Positions 36,176-45,712 of a stretch of 64,000 nucleotides of DNA are shown here, piece after piece; the first letter of the stretch is position 1; every line of letters begins with the position of its first letter. Location of the stretch: NCBI RefSeq assembly GCF_019083805.1, contig NZ_JAHRDV010000002.1:248001-312000 (forward strand), read 5' to 3'. Below the pieces are notes generated by a model. That model was not told the origin of the DNA. It saw only the letters and a program-made list of their open reading frames with translations, and did no database searches. The stretch comes from Acetobacter estunensis. Lineage in GTDB: Bacteria > Pseudomonadota > Alphaproteobacteria > Acetobacterales > Acetobacteraceae. Both the position numbers and the translations under genes were made by a program.

Positions 36176-38056
36176 ATGAGCGATACCCTCACCGCCACCC
36201 GCCTCGACGCCGCAGACCGCGAAGCCCTGCTGGATTCCGCAACGCCCATCGTGATCGTGGGCCATGTTGACCATGGCAAATCCACGCTGATCGGCCGCCT
36301 GCTCTATGACACGGACAATCTGCAGGACGGCAAAGTCGCGCAGATCGTTGAGTCCTCCAAAAAGCGCGGTCTGGCCGTCGAATGGAGTTTCCTCCTCGAC
36401 AGCCTTCAGATCGAGCGCGATCAGGGCGTGACGGTCGATTCCACGCGCATACCTTTCCGCATGGGCAACCGCCAGTTTGTCATCGTGGATGCTCCGGGAC
36501 ACCGCCAGTTTCTGCGCAACATGATCACAGGTGCCGCGGACGCTGAAGCCGCCGTGCTGGTCGTGGACGCCAATGAAGGTGCACAGGAACAGACGCGCCG
36601 TCACGCGATGCTGCTGCGTCTGATTGGCATCCGTCACATCATCGTGCTGCTCAACAAGGCCGATCTGCTGAACTTCGATGAACAGAAGATCAAGGCTGTG
36701 GAAGCATCTGTGACGGACCTGCTGGCGCAACTCGGTCTGACGCCTTCCCTGTTCGTCCCAGCATCGGCCCGGGATGGCGACAACATTGCCAGCCGCTCCG
36801 AGCGCTCCCCGTGGTATACGGGGCCGATCCTGACCGAAGCCCTCGCTGCGGTTCCCAGTGGCAATACGCGGGCAGCGCTTCCTTTCCGCATGCCGGTGCA
36901 GGACGTCTATCGCTTTGAGGACGTGCGCTATGTCGCCGGTCGCGTGGAACGTGGCACAGTGCGTGTGGGTGATACGCTCCAGATCGGCACACAGGGCAGC
37001 ACAGCCCGCGTGAAAGAGATTGCTCGCTGGCACGCGGCCGAACGGCCAGAAGCGGAAGCGGGTGAATCCATCGCTCTCGTGCTTGAACCCGACGTCATTC
37101 CTGCACGTGGCGACCTGCTGTTCCTGCCGCACGAAGCGCCTGAAAAGGCGGCGCGCATCCATGCGCATATCTTCTGGCTGCGTCAGGAACCGCTGCGGGC
37201 TGGCGAAAGTTTTCGTCTGCGGCTAGCCACGGCTGAGCATCAGGTCACTGTGGCGTCCATCGATTCCGTCATGCGACTGGATGACCTGACGGAACAGAAG
37301 GCTGAAGAAGTCGGTCCGGAAGGCTTTGCGCAAGTCACTCTGGTAGCGGGCGAAGCCATTCAGTTCGACCCGTTCGCCCCCGGCACGTCTGACGGCCGTG
37401 GTGTGCTGGTGGACCGCAACCAGCGCATCGTTGGTGGTGCGCCTCTGCTCGGCCCTGCGACCTTGGACGGCAAGCATGCCATCCATCCATCAGGTGGCGA
37501 GCTTGACGCTCAGGAACGTGCCCGCAGCAAAGGGCATGCCGCGCGTGTGGTCTGGCTGACCGGTCTTTCGGGCGCTGGCAAGAGCACGATTGCACGTCTG
37601 GCGGAGAAAAAGCTGTTCGCGCGCGGCATTGATACCTGTTTGCTGGATGGTGACACCCTGCGCATGGGTCTGTGCAGCGATCTGGGCTTCACCGAAGCGG
37701 ACCGTCATGAAAATGTCCGTCGCGCGGCTGAAGTCGCGAAAATCCTTGCCCACACCGGGCAGGTGGTGATCGTGGCGCTGATCTCGCCGCTTGCGGCGGA
37801 TCGCGCGCTGGCGCGCAAGATCATTGGGACCGAATTCGACGAGGTGTTTGTCGATACCAGTCTTGGCACCTGTGAACAGCGCGACGCCAAAGGGCTGTAT
37901 CAGGCGGCGCGTGCCGGAAAGATCGAGAACTTCACAGGCATCAGTGCGCCCTATGAAGCGCCAACGAAACCCGACCTACATATTCAGGCAGACAAGGCGA
38001 CGCCTGAACAGAATGCCGATGCACTTGTGAATCATGTGCTGAACGCAATTCACTAA
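36176..38056 (+). CDS. cysNC: Bifunctional sulfate adenylyltransferase subunit 1 / APS kinase
   Basis: Fusion of 626 aa. The N-terminal CysN GTPase (about 1-430) has [17 protein letters not shown] (G1), DAPGH (G3) and NKAD (G4) and belongs with the EF-Tu-like translation factors. The C-terminal CysC APS kinase (about 440-626) has P-loop [26 protein letters not shown] and the end GISAPYEAP. Together with CysD it activates sulfate and then phosphorylates APS to PAPS. CysN/CysC fusions (also named NodQ) are frequent in alphaproteobacteria. It is the last gene of the operon and is followed by a strong terminator. Confidence 0.95.
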   Translation: MSDTLTATRLDAADREALLDSATPIVIVGHVDHGKSTLIGRLLYDTDNLQDGKVAQIVESSKKRGLAVEWSFLLDSLQIERDQGVTVDSTRIPFRMGNRQFVIVDAPGHRQFLRNMITGAADAEAAVLVVDANEGAQEQTRRHAMLLRLIGIRHIIVLLNKADLLNFDEQKIKAVEASVTDLLAQLGLTPSLFVPASARDGDNIASRSERSPWYTGPILTEALAAVPSGNTRAALPFRMPVQDVYRFEDVRYVAGRVERGTVRVGDTLQIGTQGSTARVKEIARWHAAERPEAEAGESIALVLEPDVIPARGDLLFLPHEAPEKAARIHAHIFWLRQEPLRAGESFRLRLATAEHQVTVASIDSVMRLDDLTEQKAEEVGPEGFAQVTLVAGEAIQFDPFAPGTSDGRGVLVDRNQRIVGGAPLLGPATLDGKHAIHPSGGELDAQERARSKGHAARVVWLTGLSGAGKSTIARLAEKKLFARGIDTCLLDGDTLRMGLCSDLGFTEADRHENVRRAAEVAKILAHTGQVVIVALISPLAADRALARKIIGTEFDEVFVDTSLGTCEQRDAKGLYQAARAGKIENFTGISAPYEAPTKPDLHIQADKATPEQNADALVNHVLNAIH

Positions 38057-38065
38057 AAAGCACCG

Positions 38066-38110
38066 ATGTTGAGGATGGATGGAATGTCCATCCTCAGCAT
38101 TACGTTTTTT
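38066..38110 (+). terminator. Rho-independent terminator of the cys operon
   Basis: A 14-bp stem (38066-38079 with 38087-38100, one G-U pair) with a 7-base loop is followed at once by TACG and six T (38105-38110). It is ten bases past the cysNC stop. Confidence 0.92.
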
Positions 38111-38315
38111 ATTCAGAAACGCCGAAACTATTTTCGATCTGCGCTGTTGGGTTGGAAGTTGAGATAAAAAGACGACTTTCGCCACGAAAGTGGCGTCATA
38201 TAAATGTCATCTGACAGCATCATTGCTCAATAATACATTCTATTCGTTGCAATAGACCGGAAGAGCGCCTCATGCTTGCAAGCTCTTCCCCCGCTATCAG
38301 GATAAAGACACGATT

Positions 38316-39812
38316 GTGATGCAGCCTCGTCCTGATTGCCGAACAACACGAGTAAAAATCGCTTTTCTTCTGCTGGCTTTCGCCATTCTGTGCCGCTTTC
38401 AGACATTTGGTAACCCTCTCATCCATGTCGATGAAGAGTTTTACCTCTTTGTCGGCGGACGTATTTTGCAAGGTGATATCCCTTATGTGGATATCTGGGA
38501 TCGAAAACCAGCCGGCCTGTTCCTTCTTTACGCTTTTTTCCATTTATTCGGCCCCTACCGCATCTGGGCTTATCAAATCGCGGCACTGTTGAGCGTCTGG
38601 CGTACTTCTTTTCTCATCATGAAAATGGCTCGAACGATTGCTCCTCTTGGGGGAGCTATCGCTGCGGCGCTTCTTTACATCTGCTGGCTCGAACTTTCTG
38701 GCGGAGAAGGCGGACAATCCCCGGTCTTTTATAACCTGCTCGTTGCCACTGCCATGGCACGGGTCGTGTTTCAGGTTCTTCTCCAACCGACCGGTCCTGC
38801 ACATATCCGTCGCACCGGGCTTGAAGCCATGGCACTCTTCGGACTGGCGTTGCAGATAAAATATACTGCTGTTTTTGAAGGAATTTTCCTCGGCTGTTTT
38901 CTTCTTTGGTATGACCGCAGAATAGCCAGATCGTGGCTGTCCACTCTTCTGGACGCCAGCCTCTGGATCGGTGTGGCCATTCTGCCCACCGGTTTGGTGG
39001 CAGCCCTTTATTATCTGGAGGGGCATGGCCAAGAGTGGGTATTCGCCAATATCAATTCCATTTTCCTTCGATCAGAAGGACCGAACGCACTTGTTCTCAA
39101 TAATATAAAACATATTGTCGCCGTTGAACTTCCTCTAATATTGGGAGGAATCTTGGCGTATTTCACGATGCCAAAAGTTTCACGATATTCCGTGCCAGTG
39201 TGCTTTTTCGAACTTTGGGCGGCATCCTCCTGTCTCGGTCTCGTCGTCTTTGGCGGTTGGTATAATCACTACGCTCTCCCCACCTTTCTTCCGCTGGCGC
39301 TGATCAACGCTCCTCTATGGAACCGGACCAATGGGCGTATCGGGCTTGTCAGCCTCATCGTAATAGGAACAATCTGGGGCGAGAAAAGGCTGGGTGACTA
39401 TGCGAGACGACATGGTGACAGACACACCATGAAAGAATTCATGCAGGTTTTGTCAAAGCCTTCTGGCTGCGTATTCGTCTACGAAGGGCCTGTGGCTCCC
39501 TACGATAGGGCGCCGTGGTGTCATCTCACAACACACCCCTTCCCCGGCCATTTCCATCAGGCAATGGAAGCACAGGCCACCGGGATGAATCCTGTCACAG
39601 AAATTCAGCATGTACTGATGCAAAAGCCACGCTATATCTTCATTGAAAAAATCGGCCCCGATGGCGAAAATACACGCACACGTTCCCTTCTGATGGAAGA
39701 ACTCAACCGGAATTATCACATCGTCTATAGTCGAAGAATGTCGAAGAAATCCGAAAACGCGCTGCAAATATTTGGCCGCAACACAATGTTCTCAACACGG
39801 TCGATCCCCTGA
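38316..39812 (+). CDS. GT39/PMT-like membrane glycosyltransferase
   Basis: Polytopic inner-membrane protein of 498 aa with about nine hydrophobic helices. The N-terminal part has the GT-C pattern: a first helix, then HVDEEFYLFVGGRILQGDIPYVDIWDRKP in outline, with the acidic pair Asp-Glu expected to bind metal and the polyprenyl-sugar donor. The C-terminal third is soluble and periplasmic. Such enzymes use polyprenyl-phosphate sugars to modify lipids or proteins. Acceptor unknown. Base composition is more AT-rich than the neighbours, which could mean acquisition by transfer. GTG 38316 or ATG 38319 may start it. Its stop overlaps the sirtuin start by one base. Confidence 0.72.
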   Translation: MMQPRPDCRTTRVKIAFLLLAFAILCRFQTFGNPLIHVDEEFYLFVGGRILQGDIPYVDIWDRKPAGLFLLYAFFHLFGPYRIWAYQIAALLSVWRTSFLIMKMARTIAPLGGAIAAALLYICWLELSGGEGGQSPVFYNLLVATAMARVVFQVLLQPTGPAHIRRTGLEAMALFGLALQIKYTAVFEGIFLGCFLLWYDRRIARSWLSTLLDASLWIGVAILPTGLVAALYYLEGHGQEWVFANINSIFLRSEGPNALVLNNIKHIVAVELPLILGGILAYFTMPKVSRYSVPVCFFELWAASSCLGLVVFGGWYNHYALPTFLPLALINAPLWNRTNGRIGLVSLIVIGTIWGEKRLGDYARRHGDRHTMKEFMQVLSKPSGCVFVYEGPVAPYDRAPWCHLTTHPFPGHFHQAMEAQATGMNPVTEIQHVLMQKPRYIFIEKIGPDGENTRTRSLLMEELNRNYHIVYSRRMSKKSENALQIFGRNTMFSTRSIP

Positions 39813-40528
39813 TGTCGCGTATCGTTATCCTTACAGGCGCTGGCATCAGTCAGGAATCCGGACTTGAAACCTTTCGCGACGAAGGTGGCATCTGGTCCCA
39901 GGTCAGGCTGGAGGATGTCTGCACACCACAAGGCTTTGCCCGCAATCCTGCTTTGGTGGACGACTTCTACAACCAACGACGTCGCGAGTTGCAAGCCGTC
40001 CATCCTAACCCGGCACATGAAGCCTTGGCTGCGCTGGAAAATGCCTGTCATCCAAACGAAGACGACGCTTTTCTGCTCGTCACGCAGAATATCGACGACC
40101 TGCACGAACGTGCCGGTTCCCGAAATGTCCTCCACATGCATGGCGAATTGAAGCGGCTACGTTGCTCCGCCTGCGGCATCACGTTCCATTGGGAAAAAGA
40201 CTGTCATCCGGAAACATGTTGTCCGGCATGTGACCAACCCACTCTGCGGCCAGATGTCGTCTGGTTCGGCGAAATGCCCTTGCATATGGAGCGTATTCTT
40301 TCGGCCATTGCGCGTTGCGATCTTTTTGTGGCGATCGGCACTTCCGCCACCGTTTATCCGGCAGCAGGTTTTGTGGAACAGGCGTCCGGACACGCTCATA
40401 CTGTTGAACTCAATCTGGTTCCTTCTGGAAATGCCGTGCTTTTCGATGAAGCAGCCTATGGCCCCGCCACTCAGATCGTACCGCGTTTTGTCCAGAGCCT
40501 CTTACAGGAGGGCCGTGTTCATGAGTGA
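39812..40528 (+). CDS. cobB: NAD-dependent protein deacylase (sirtuin, CobB type)
   Basis: Cytoplasmic sirtuin of 238 aa that removes acyl groups from lysines using NAD. Visible motifs: TGAGISQESGLETFRDEGGIW (NAD-binding, in outline), TQNIDDLHERAG, the catalytic His in LHMHGELKR, the zinc cysteines CSACG and CCPAC, and the downstream PDVVWFGE and GTSATVYPAAG blocks. The GAGIS..FRDEGG form is the class III (CobB-like) type. It shares overlapping frames with the genes on both sides, so translation is likely coupled. Its known role of adjusting acetyl-CoA synthetase would suit an acetate-handling organism; that is inference. Confidence 0.93.
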   Translation: MSRIVILTGAGISQESGLETFRDEGGIWSQVRLEDVCTPQGFARNPALVDDFYNQRRRELQAVHPNPAHEALAALENACHPNEDDAFLLVTQNIDDLHERAGSRNVLHMHGELKRLRCSACGITFHWEKDCHPETCCPACDQPTLRPDVVWFGEMPLHMERILSAIARCDLFVAIGTSATVYPAAGFVEQASGHAHTVELNLVPSGNAVLFDEAAYGPATQIVPRFVQSLLQEGRVHE

Positions 40529-41120
40529 TGAAACGTTGGCAGCCCTTTTGAAGCGGATAAAAGCCTGCACGGCTTGCGCCGCCCATCTCCCTCTGGGACC
40601 ACGTCCCGTCCTCCATGTCTCGCTGCGGGCACGGCTGCTGATTGCCAGTCAGGCGCCGGGCACAAAAGTCCATGAAACCGGCATTTCCTTCAATGACGCT
40701 TCTGGAGACCGCCTGCGAAGTTGGCTGAACATGGATCGTTCCACTTTTTACGATCCGGAGAAAGTTGCGCTGGTCCCAATGGGCTTCTGCTACCCCGGTC
40801 GTCTGCCGCAGGGTGGAGACAGACCGCCCCGTCGTGAATGCGCACCTTTATGGCGCGAAGAGGTGCTCGCTGAGCTGCCCAATATTCGCCTTACGCTGCT
40901 CGTGGGAGCTTATGCGCAGGACTATGTGCTTGGTGCAGGCCGTGTGTCGGATCGGGTGGCGCATTTTCGGGACTATCTCCCTCAATTTTTCCCTCTCCCC
41001 CATCCATCGTGGCGAACCGGGGCATGGGAGCGGAAGAACCCGTGGTTCGGAGATGAAGTTCTGCCCGCCCTGAGGAAAGAAGTGCGGCTCGCCCTTGAAC
41101 AACCGGTCACGCCGATCTAA
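40521..41120 (+). CDS. Uracil-DNA glycosylase family protein
   Basis: Protein of 199 aa from ATG 40521, overlapping the sirtuin end by eight bases. It matches the UDG superfamily: LLIASQAPGTKVHETGISFND in outline resembles the GxxPG motif A of families 4/5, and a C-terminal PHPSWRTGAWERKNPW block fits the HPS motif. An N-terminal CTACAAHLP pair recalls the iron-sulfur cysteines of type 4, but the other two cysteines are not clear. Activity on uracil in DNA is likely but not sure for this sub-branch. Its end overlaps the convergent marC gene by four bases. Confidence 0.75.
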   Translation: MSDETLAALLKRIKACTACAAHLPLGPRPVLHVSLRARLLIASQAPGTKVHETGISFNDASGDRLRSWLNMDRSTFYDPEKVALVPMGFCYPGRLPQGGDRPPRRECAPLWREEVLAELPNIRLTLLVGAYAQDYVLGAGRVSDRVAHFRDYLPQFFPLPHPSWRTGAWERKNPWFGDEVLPALRKEVRLALEQPVTPI

Positions 41121-41824
41121 TGCGCAGCCAGGCCACTCGAATGTATGGCCTCCTGCATGAAACCGATCACTCCACCAGCCATGATCTGCACTCCGATCGC
41201 CATCAGAATCAGGGCCGCCAGACGGCTCAGAATACGTGTGCCGGTCACACCGAGCATGGACGTGAGACGCTCCGCATAAGCATAGGCCACCCAGACCGTC
41301 ACGGCCGAAGCTGCCGCGGCAATTGAAATACCCACGCCATATGCGAGCGAATTTCGACCGCTGTCCCCCGAACTCAGAGCGATCGCAACCGACATGGTGC
41401 CCGGTCCCACCGTAAAAGGCATGGTGAGCGGGAAAAAGGCAATGTCGCGCCAGTTGGGTGAAGAGACCGGCGTGCCGTCATCCTGCATGATCTGGCTTTG
41501 CCGCTTATGCTCGGTATCTTCCGGGCTTTGCAGCATCACCCAGCCGCCACGTGCCACAAACAGGCCGCCTGCCAGACGAAGGGCATTGATGGTAATGCCG
41601 AAAAAGCCAAGCAGCAGACTGCCTGCCCAGATGGACACCATCAGAATGCTGAAAGTGTAGATCCCCACCAGACGCGCCAGATCAGCGCGTTCTTTTGCGG
41701 TATGGTCCCCTGCCGCCTGCAGAAAGATGATCGCAGCGCCCAGCGGATTGATGATGGAGAAAAAGGCCGGATAGGCCAGAAGGAAACTGTCGCGAGCGAC
41801 CGTGACCGAAGCAGGGAGATACAT
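41117..41824 (-). CDS. MarC family membrane protein
   Basis: Inner-membrane protein of 235 aa from ATG 41824 (MYLPASVTVARDSFLLAY); the longer frame to 41935 is not supported. Six helices and the family markers FFSIINPLGAAIIFL and the PLTMPFTVGPGTMSVAIAL block are visible. MarC proteins were once tied to multiple antibiotic resistance but have no proven transport substrate. Convergent with the UDG-family gene. Confidence 0.87.
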   Translation of the reverse strand: MYLPASVTVARDSFLLAYPAFFSIINPLGAAIIFLQAAGDHTAKERADLARLVGIYTFSILMVSIWAGSLLLGFFGITINALRLAGGLFVARGGWVMLQSPEDTEHKRQSQIMQDDGTPVSSPNWRDIAFFPLTMPFTVGPGTMSVAIALSSGDSGRNSLAYGVGISIAAAASAVTVWVAYAYAERLTSMLGVTGTRILSRLAALILMAIGVQIMAGGVIGFMQEAIHSSGLAAH

Positions 41825-41975
41825 TGTCCGACGGGATCCCGATCCTGGTTCGACCAGCTTATGGAATAATGATGAACGTAGGCGTAATGGCCTAGGCCGC
41901 GTCCCCATAACAGACTTGAATCGATTCCGCATCAAGCTTCTTGTGCAGAAAATACAGGCCTCCCATGTTTAAGGG

Positions 41976-42368
41976 ATGAACATGAGCACGGCCTTTCACG
42001 GCCACATTCTTCCTCCTCTCGGAGCGGATACACTGCAACGTGTGGCACGTCTGCGAAAGCTGGCGTGGCTGCTTGATGCGGCGTTGAAAATCCCGGGCAC
42101 ACGGTGGCGGTTTGGGGCGGACGCCATCATAGGGCTACTGCCAGTGGGCGGCACACTGGTCATGACAGCGATCTCTCTTTTCTTTGTATGGGAAGCGCGA
42201 CAACTGCAAGTGCCGGCACGTGTGCTTGGAAAAATGCTTCTCAACATCATCGTGGAAGCTGGACTGGATTTTGTGCCAGTTGTGGGAGATGTCGTCGATG
42301 TCGCTTTCAAGGCCAATCTTCGGAACGTGGAACTTCTGGAGCGCCACTTCGGCATACGTCCGAATTAA
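41976..42368 (+). CDS. DUF4112 domain membrane protein
   Basis: Small membrane-associated protein of 130 aa. The family outline is clear: RVARLRKLAWLLDAALKIPGTRWRFGADAIIGLLPVGG in pieces, then a helix and EAGLDFVPVVGDVVDVAFKANLRNVELLERH. Function is unknown. It lies between marC and a DUF1275 gene and converges on the latter with 18 bases between stops. Confidence 0.85.
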   Translation: MNMSTAFHGHILPPLGADTLQRVARLRKLAWLLDAALKIPGTRWRFGADAIIGLLPVGGTLVMTAISLFFVWEARQLQVPARVLGKMLLNIIVEAGLDFVPVVGDVVDVAFKANLRNVELLERHFGIRPN

Positions 42369-42386
42369 ACGATTCAAACAAAGAGC

Positions 42387-43097
42387 TCAGCTATTTTGGC
42401 GATCTGTTCCAACAATGACCAAGGCGGCAAGAAACAACGCGACGAATACCAGAAAATAGCCGTGCCAGCGCGTGTAGAAAACAGCGCCTATCGTACCGCC
42501 AATCACGAAAGACAACACGATGGCAGCGTGAAGTCTGAGCTTTTCCCGACTGTCACGCCGCTCCTCGGAATCGAGAGGAACAAAGCGTCCGCCAAGCCAG
42601 TCGGCCAGTTCCGTGCCGATATCCGTTAGAAGACCCGTCACATGGGTGGTCCGTACACGTGCATTGGATATTCGGGTTACCGTCGCGTTCTGCAATCCCA
42701 TGAGAAAGCTGAACCCATACACCATGACCGGTTGAGTGTTTTCTTGAGGATAGATGATGACGAAAACACCCAAAGCCGCAAGTAAACCGGCTTCCAGCAT
42801 GATGCTCCACGCATGGATGGAGCGCAGTTCACGGCGGCGACCGGCATTTACCAGTACAGTGGCCAGAAAAGCCCCCGTGACAAACGTGCCAATGAGTGCC
42901 GCAACCAAGAGAACGTCTTCTATCTTTCCCTGCTCAAGCGCAGAAGCAATGATCGAGACATTCCCTGTCATGTTGGCAGAATAAAATCCTACCGCCAGAA
43001 ATCCCGCCACATTGATGCTGCCAGCAACGGCCGACAAAGAGCAACCGAGCTTCAGATCGGCCGTCGAATCTCTTTCGTCTCCCTCATGCCAGAGCAT
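42387..43097 (-). CDS. DUF1275 (YoaK-like) membrane protein
   Basis: Inner-membrane protein of 236 aa from ATG 43097. Markers of DUF1275 are the first-helix block VAGSINVAGFLAVGFYSANMTGN in outline, a later GLQNATVTRISNARVRTTHVTG block with the Thr/His patch, and six helices. No established function. Transcribed alone. Confidence 0.85.
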   Translation of the reverse strand: MLWHEGDERDSTADLKLGCSLSAVAGSINVAGFLAVGFYSANMTGNVSIIASALEQGKIEDVLLVAALIGTFVTGAFLATVLVNAGRRRELRSIHAWSIMLEAGLLAALGVFVIIYPQENTQPVMVYGFSFLMGLQNATVTRISNARVRTTHVTGLLTDIGTELADWLGGRFVPLDSEERRDSREKLRLHAAIVLSFVIGGTIGAVFYTRWHGYFLVFVALFLAALVIVGTDRQNS

Positions 43098-43215
43098 TGA
43101 ACGCCCTTCTTTCCTCAATCAGAAGCGGCAAGGAGACCACCTCAACGCTGATCCGTCATGACAATGCCGAGCATCTGGTTCCTGCCCTCAGGAACAGAAC
43201 GACAAAAATCCGAAA

Positions 43216-44574
43216 TCAGCTTGTCGCAAGCGTGGGATACCCCAAAATGCCAGCCTGTTCGAGTGCACGCGCTGCCGCGAAAAGCACATCTTCCCGGCCG
43301 GGAGCGGCAATAAGCTGCACGCCCACCGGAAGTCTGGGCTCAGCATCATTGAGATGAGGCGCCAACGGAGCCGCCAGAATCGGCATCCCCCCAAGGCTGA
43401 GCGGCTGGGTCAGAATGCCCAGATTGGCACGAGCCGGAACAGATTTGCCATCCACAAGAATGGTGGAGGCGTCGATACGTGGAGCGACACCCGCCACAGT
43501 GGGAGCGATGAGAATGTCCGTTGTTTTGAAAAGCTCGCGCAAACAGTTGCGAAAAGCATTTCTTAGTCGCTGGGCCTGAATGAACGCCGCTGCAGGGAGA
43601 AGCGCTCCCGCCATCAGGCGATCACGGGTCGCGGGATCATAATCCATCGGACATTTACGCAGTCGCGGGAGATGAAGATTACCGCCTTCGGAGGCAGAAA
43701 TGACGAACGCCGCTGAACGGGCCCGCTCCACCCCCGACATCTCGATCTCATGGGAACTGCCGAAAAAAGCCATGATCCTATCGAGCCCCTCCAGCAACGC
43801 AGGCGGCAGATCACGGGCGAACCATCCTCTCAGACGCGCGACCCGAAAGGACATGACGTCATCAATATCGGCGATGGAGGCTCCGTTCATCGCCTCGAAT
43901 ACACAGCGGAGGTCTTCCGCGCGCGCAGCCAGCGGTCCTACGGTGTCAAGGCTGGAGGCAAAAGGATACACGCCATCCATCGGCAATGCGCCCTGTGTCG
44001 GGCGGAGACCCCACACGCCGCACAGAGCCGCCGGCACACGGATCGAACCATTGGTGTCAGAACCAAGTGCAAAAGGAAGAATCCCGGTTGCCACGACCGC
44101 CGCCGAACCACCGGAAGATCCACCCGCAAGCCGGGTCGGATCATGGGGGTTGAGCGTTGTGCCGTAATGCGCGTTTTCCGTCACGAACCCGTATGCGAAC
44201 TCATCCATGTTGAGTGTGGCAACGGGAATGGCCCCGGCCGCGATCAGACTCTGGATAACTGCTGCGTCCCGCTTGGCCAAAGGATTTCCCTTCAGCACAA
44301 CGGAACCCGCCGTGGTCGTGATCCCCTCCAGATCGAAGATATCCTTTACCCCGAATGGCACCCCCGCAAGTGGTCCCACCTGATCGCCGTCTTTGATGCG
44401 AGCGTCCACCGTGTCCGCCATACGAAGGGCGCGCTCGGATAACAGTCGCGTCGTGCAATGCCATGCATGATCGCGCGTCTCCAATTCATGCAACGCTGTT
44501 TCAACGATCTCATGCGCTGACTGGATGCCGAACCGCACACGATTGGCTGTCGCCGTAAGCCCTCCACCCATCAT
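43216..44574 (-). CDS. atzE: AtzE-like amidase (carboxybiuret amidohydrolase family)
   Basis: Amidase-signature hydrolase of 452 aa. The catalytic triad is visible as Lys in GVPFGVKDI, cis-Ser in GGSSGGSAAVV and the nucleophile Ser in GSDTNGSIRVPAALCG; the DTNGS form is the AtzE sub-branch. It starts at ATG 44574, overlapping the small AtzG-like gene by four bases (ATGA). In Pseudomonas, AtzE and AtzG form a heterotetramer that hydrolyses 1-carboxybiuret. No cyanuric acid hydrolase or allophanate hydrolase is nearby, so the natural substrate here may be another small amide. The symbol marks the family. Confidence 0.75.
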   Translation of the reverse strand: MMGGGLTATANRVRFGIQSAHEIVETALHELETRDHAWHCTTRLLSERALRMADTVDARIKDGDQVGPLAGVPFGVKDIFDLEGITTTAGSVVLKGNPLAKRDAAVIQSLIAAGAIPVATLNMDEFAYGFVTENAHYGTTLNPHDPTRLAGGSSGGSAAVVATGILPFALGSDTNGSIRVPAALCGVWGLRPTQGALPMDGVYPFASSLDTVGPLAARAEDLRCVFEAMNGASIADIDDVMSFRVARLRGWFARDLPPALLEGLDRIMAFFGSSHEIEMSGVERARSAAFVISASEGGNLHLPRLRKCPMDYDPATRDRLMAGALLPAAAFIQAQRLRNAFRNCLRELFKTTDILIAPTVAGVAPRIDASTILVDGKSVPARANLGILTQPLSLGGMPILAAPLAPHLNDAEPRLPVGVQLIAAPGREDVLFAAARALEQAGILGYPTLATS

Positions 44575-44759
44575 GGCGTAAACACATAAGCGGGCGTGCA
44601 ATCATCGGGAAGAGATACACTCTCCACCAGATCCACATGCGTTCTCAAAAGGGCCAGATTGGCCTGAACACCCGGTAGACAGGCTTCGGGAATCGGAAGA
44701 TTGACCTGACGGGCGAGAAACCGCACTTCGGTGATCCGGTCCTGTTCGGTCTCGCTCAT
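44571..44759 (-). CDS. atzG: AtzG-like small amidase partner (DUF4089)
   Basis: A 62-aa product from ATG 44759 (MSETEQDRITEV). It matches the DUF4089/AtzG family: a helical GatC-like peptide with PIPEACLPGVQANLALLRTH and ending YVFTP. In AtzEG the small subunit wraps the amidase and stabilises it. The four-base overlap with the amidase gene supports a complex. The longer frame to 44816 is not needed. Confidence 0.75.
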   Translation of the reverse strand: MSETEQDRITEVRFLARQVNLPIPEACLPGVQANLALLRTHVDLVESVSLPDDCTPAYVFTP

Positions 44760-44787
44760 CTTATTGTCCTTCCAATCCACAATCCTA

Positions 44788-45573
44788 TCAGCCGAAGCGA
44801 CGAACCGTATCGGCAAACAGCCGGTCGAATGGTTTTGCAGATGTTACAACACCAGATGGCAACACCAGATATTTCAACCGCTTCTGCTCGGCCTCCATGA
44901 ACACCTCCGAATGACGCGAAGGCGGCAACGGGATACTCAATGGACTCTCGGCCTTCTTTTGCACAAGATTCATAATCTCTTCGTGCAAGTCGGCATCCAT
45001 ATCGTAACAGAGTTCATGGAAATCCCCTGGCAGTGGGCCACGCCCATCAGCAATCCAACGGGCGGACAGGGTCGCACGTAGGGCAGTAAAATATTGATCC
45101 AGAAGAATGGTGTGACCAAACGGCCATCCCTGGACGGTGCTCACACCTTCATCCAGTTGGCGCCGGAACTCCTGCCCCGGCTGCCAACTCCGACGCTGCA
45201 AGGCTTCGAGACGGGAAAGAAGATCCTCGTCCGCGCGCCACGCAATGGCGCTACGCAACCATGCTGTGGCGCCGGGATTTTCATTTTTCATGGTGCGAAC
45301 AAGACGGCCGATATCCCACCCCGTAAGCGTAAAATCATCCGATACTGGCAAATCGACGCTGTCCGCGCCGGGAGTGAGGCGCAGATACCAGTCGAGCGAA
45401 TGAACGAACACGAAATGAATGCGCCACGGGCTGTCCTGTGAAGGCGTACCAGCGCCCCGCGCCCCTGACTCAAAGGCCAGCACAATCCGTGCCTCAAGCG
45501 AGTCTTCGATTTCCTCCAGCGACCGCTCGACGATATCGCGGATGACTGGCGTAACTTTGGTGTTCCCGTTCAT
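44788..45573 (-). CDS. RlaP/YcgL-like nucleotidyltransferase with a broken active site
   Basis: Protein of 261 aa from ATG 45573, right after AGGCAGGA. It matches the COG3541 (RlaP) group of predicted nucleotidyltransferases: LAFESGARGAG (about 33-42), HFVFVHSLDWYLRL, LTGWDIGRLVRTMKNENP and WLRSAIAWRADEDLL. The metal-binding DSDYD stretch of the family reads Asp47-Ser-Pro-Trp-Arg51, so both DxD carboxylates that would hold magnesium are lost. It is probably not an active nucleotidyltransferase of the usual kind. It lies 28 bases upstream of atzG on the same strand, so may share a transcript. Confidence 0.7.
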   Translation of the reverse strand: MNGNTKVTPVIRDIVERSLEEIEDSLEARIVLAFESGARGAGTPSQDSPWRIHFVFVHSLDWYLRLTPGADSVDLPVSDDFTLTGWDIGRLVRTMKNENPGATAWLRSAIAWRADEDLLSRLEALQRRSWQPGQEFRRQLDEGVSTVQGWPFGHTILLDQYFTALRATLSARWIADGRGPLPGDFHELCYDMDADLHEEIMNLVQKKAESPLSIPLPPSRHSEVFMEAEQKRLKYLVLPSGVVTSAKPFDRLFADTVRRFG

Positions 45574-45712
45574 TCCTGCCTCTTGTCCCGAGTCTCCATC
45601 ATTCAACACGGGACTCATTTCCAAAAACCCAACATTCATTGCCAAATATGCTTTTACATCAGTTTCCGGGGCGGAATGGATACCGTCAACCGCATGCCCG
45701 ACAAGTGCCGAA

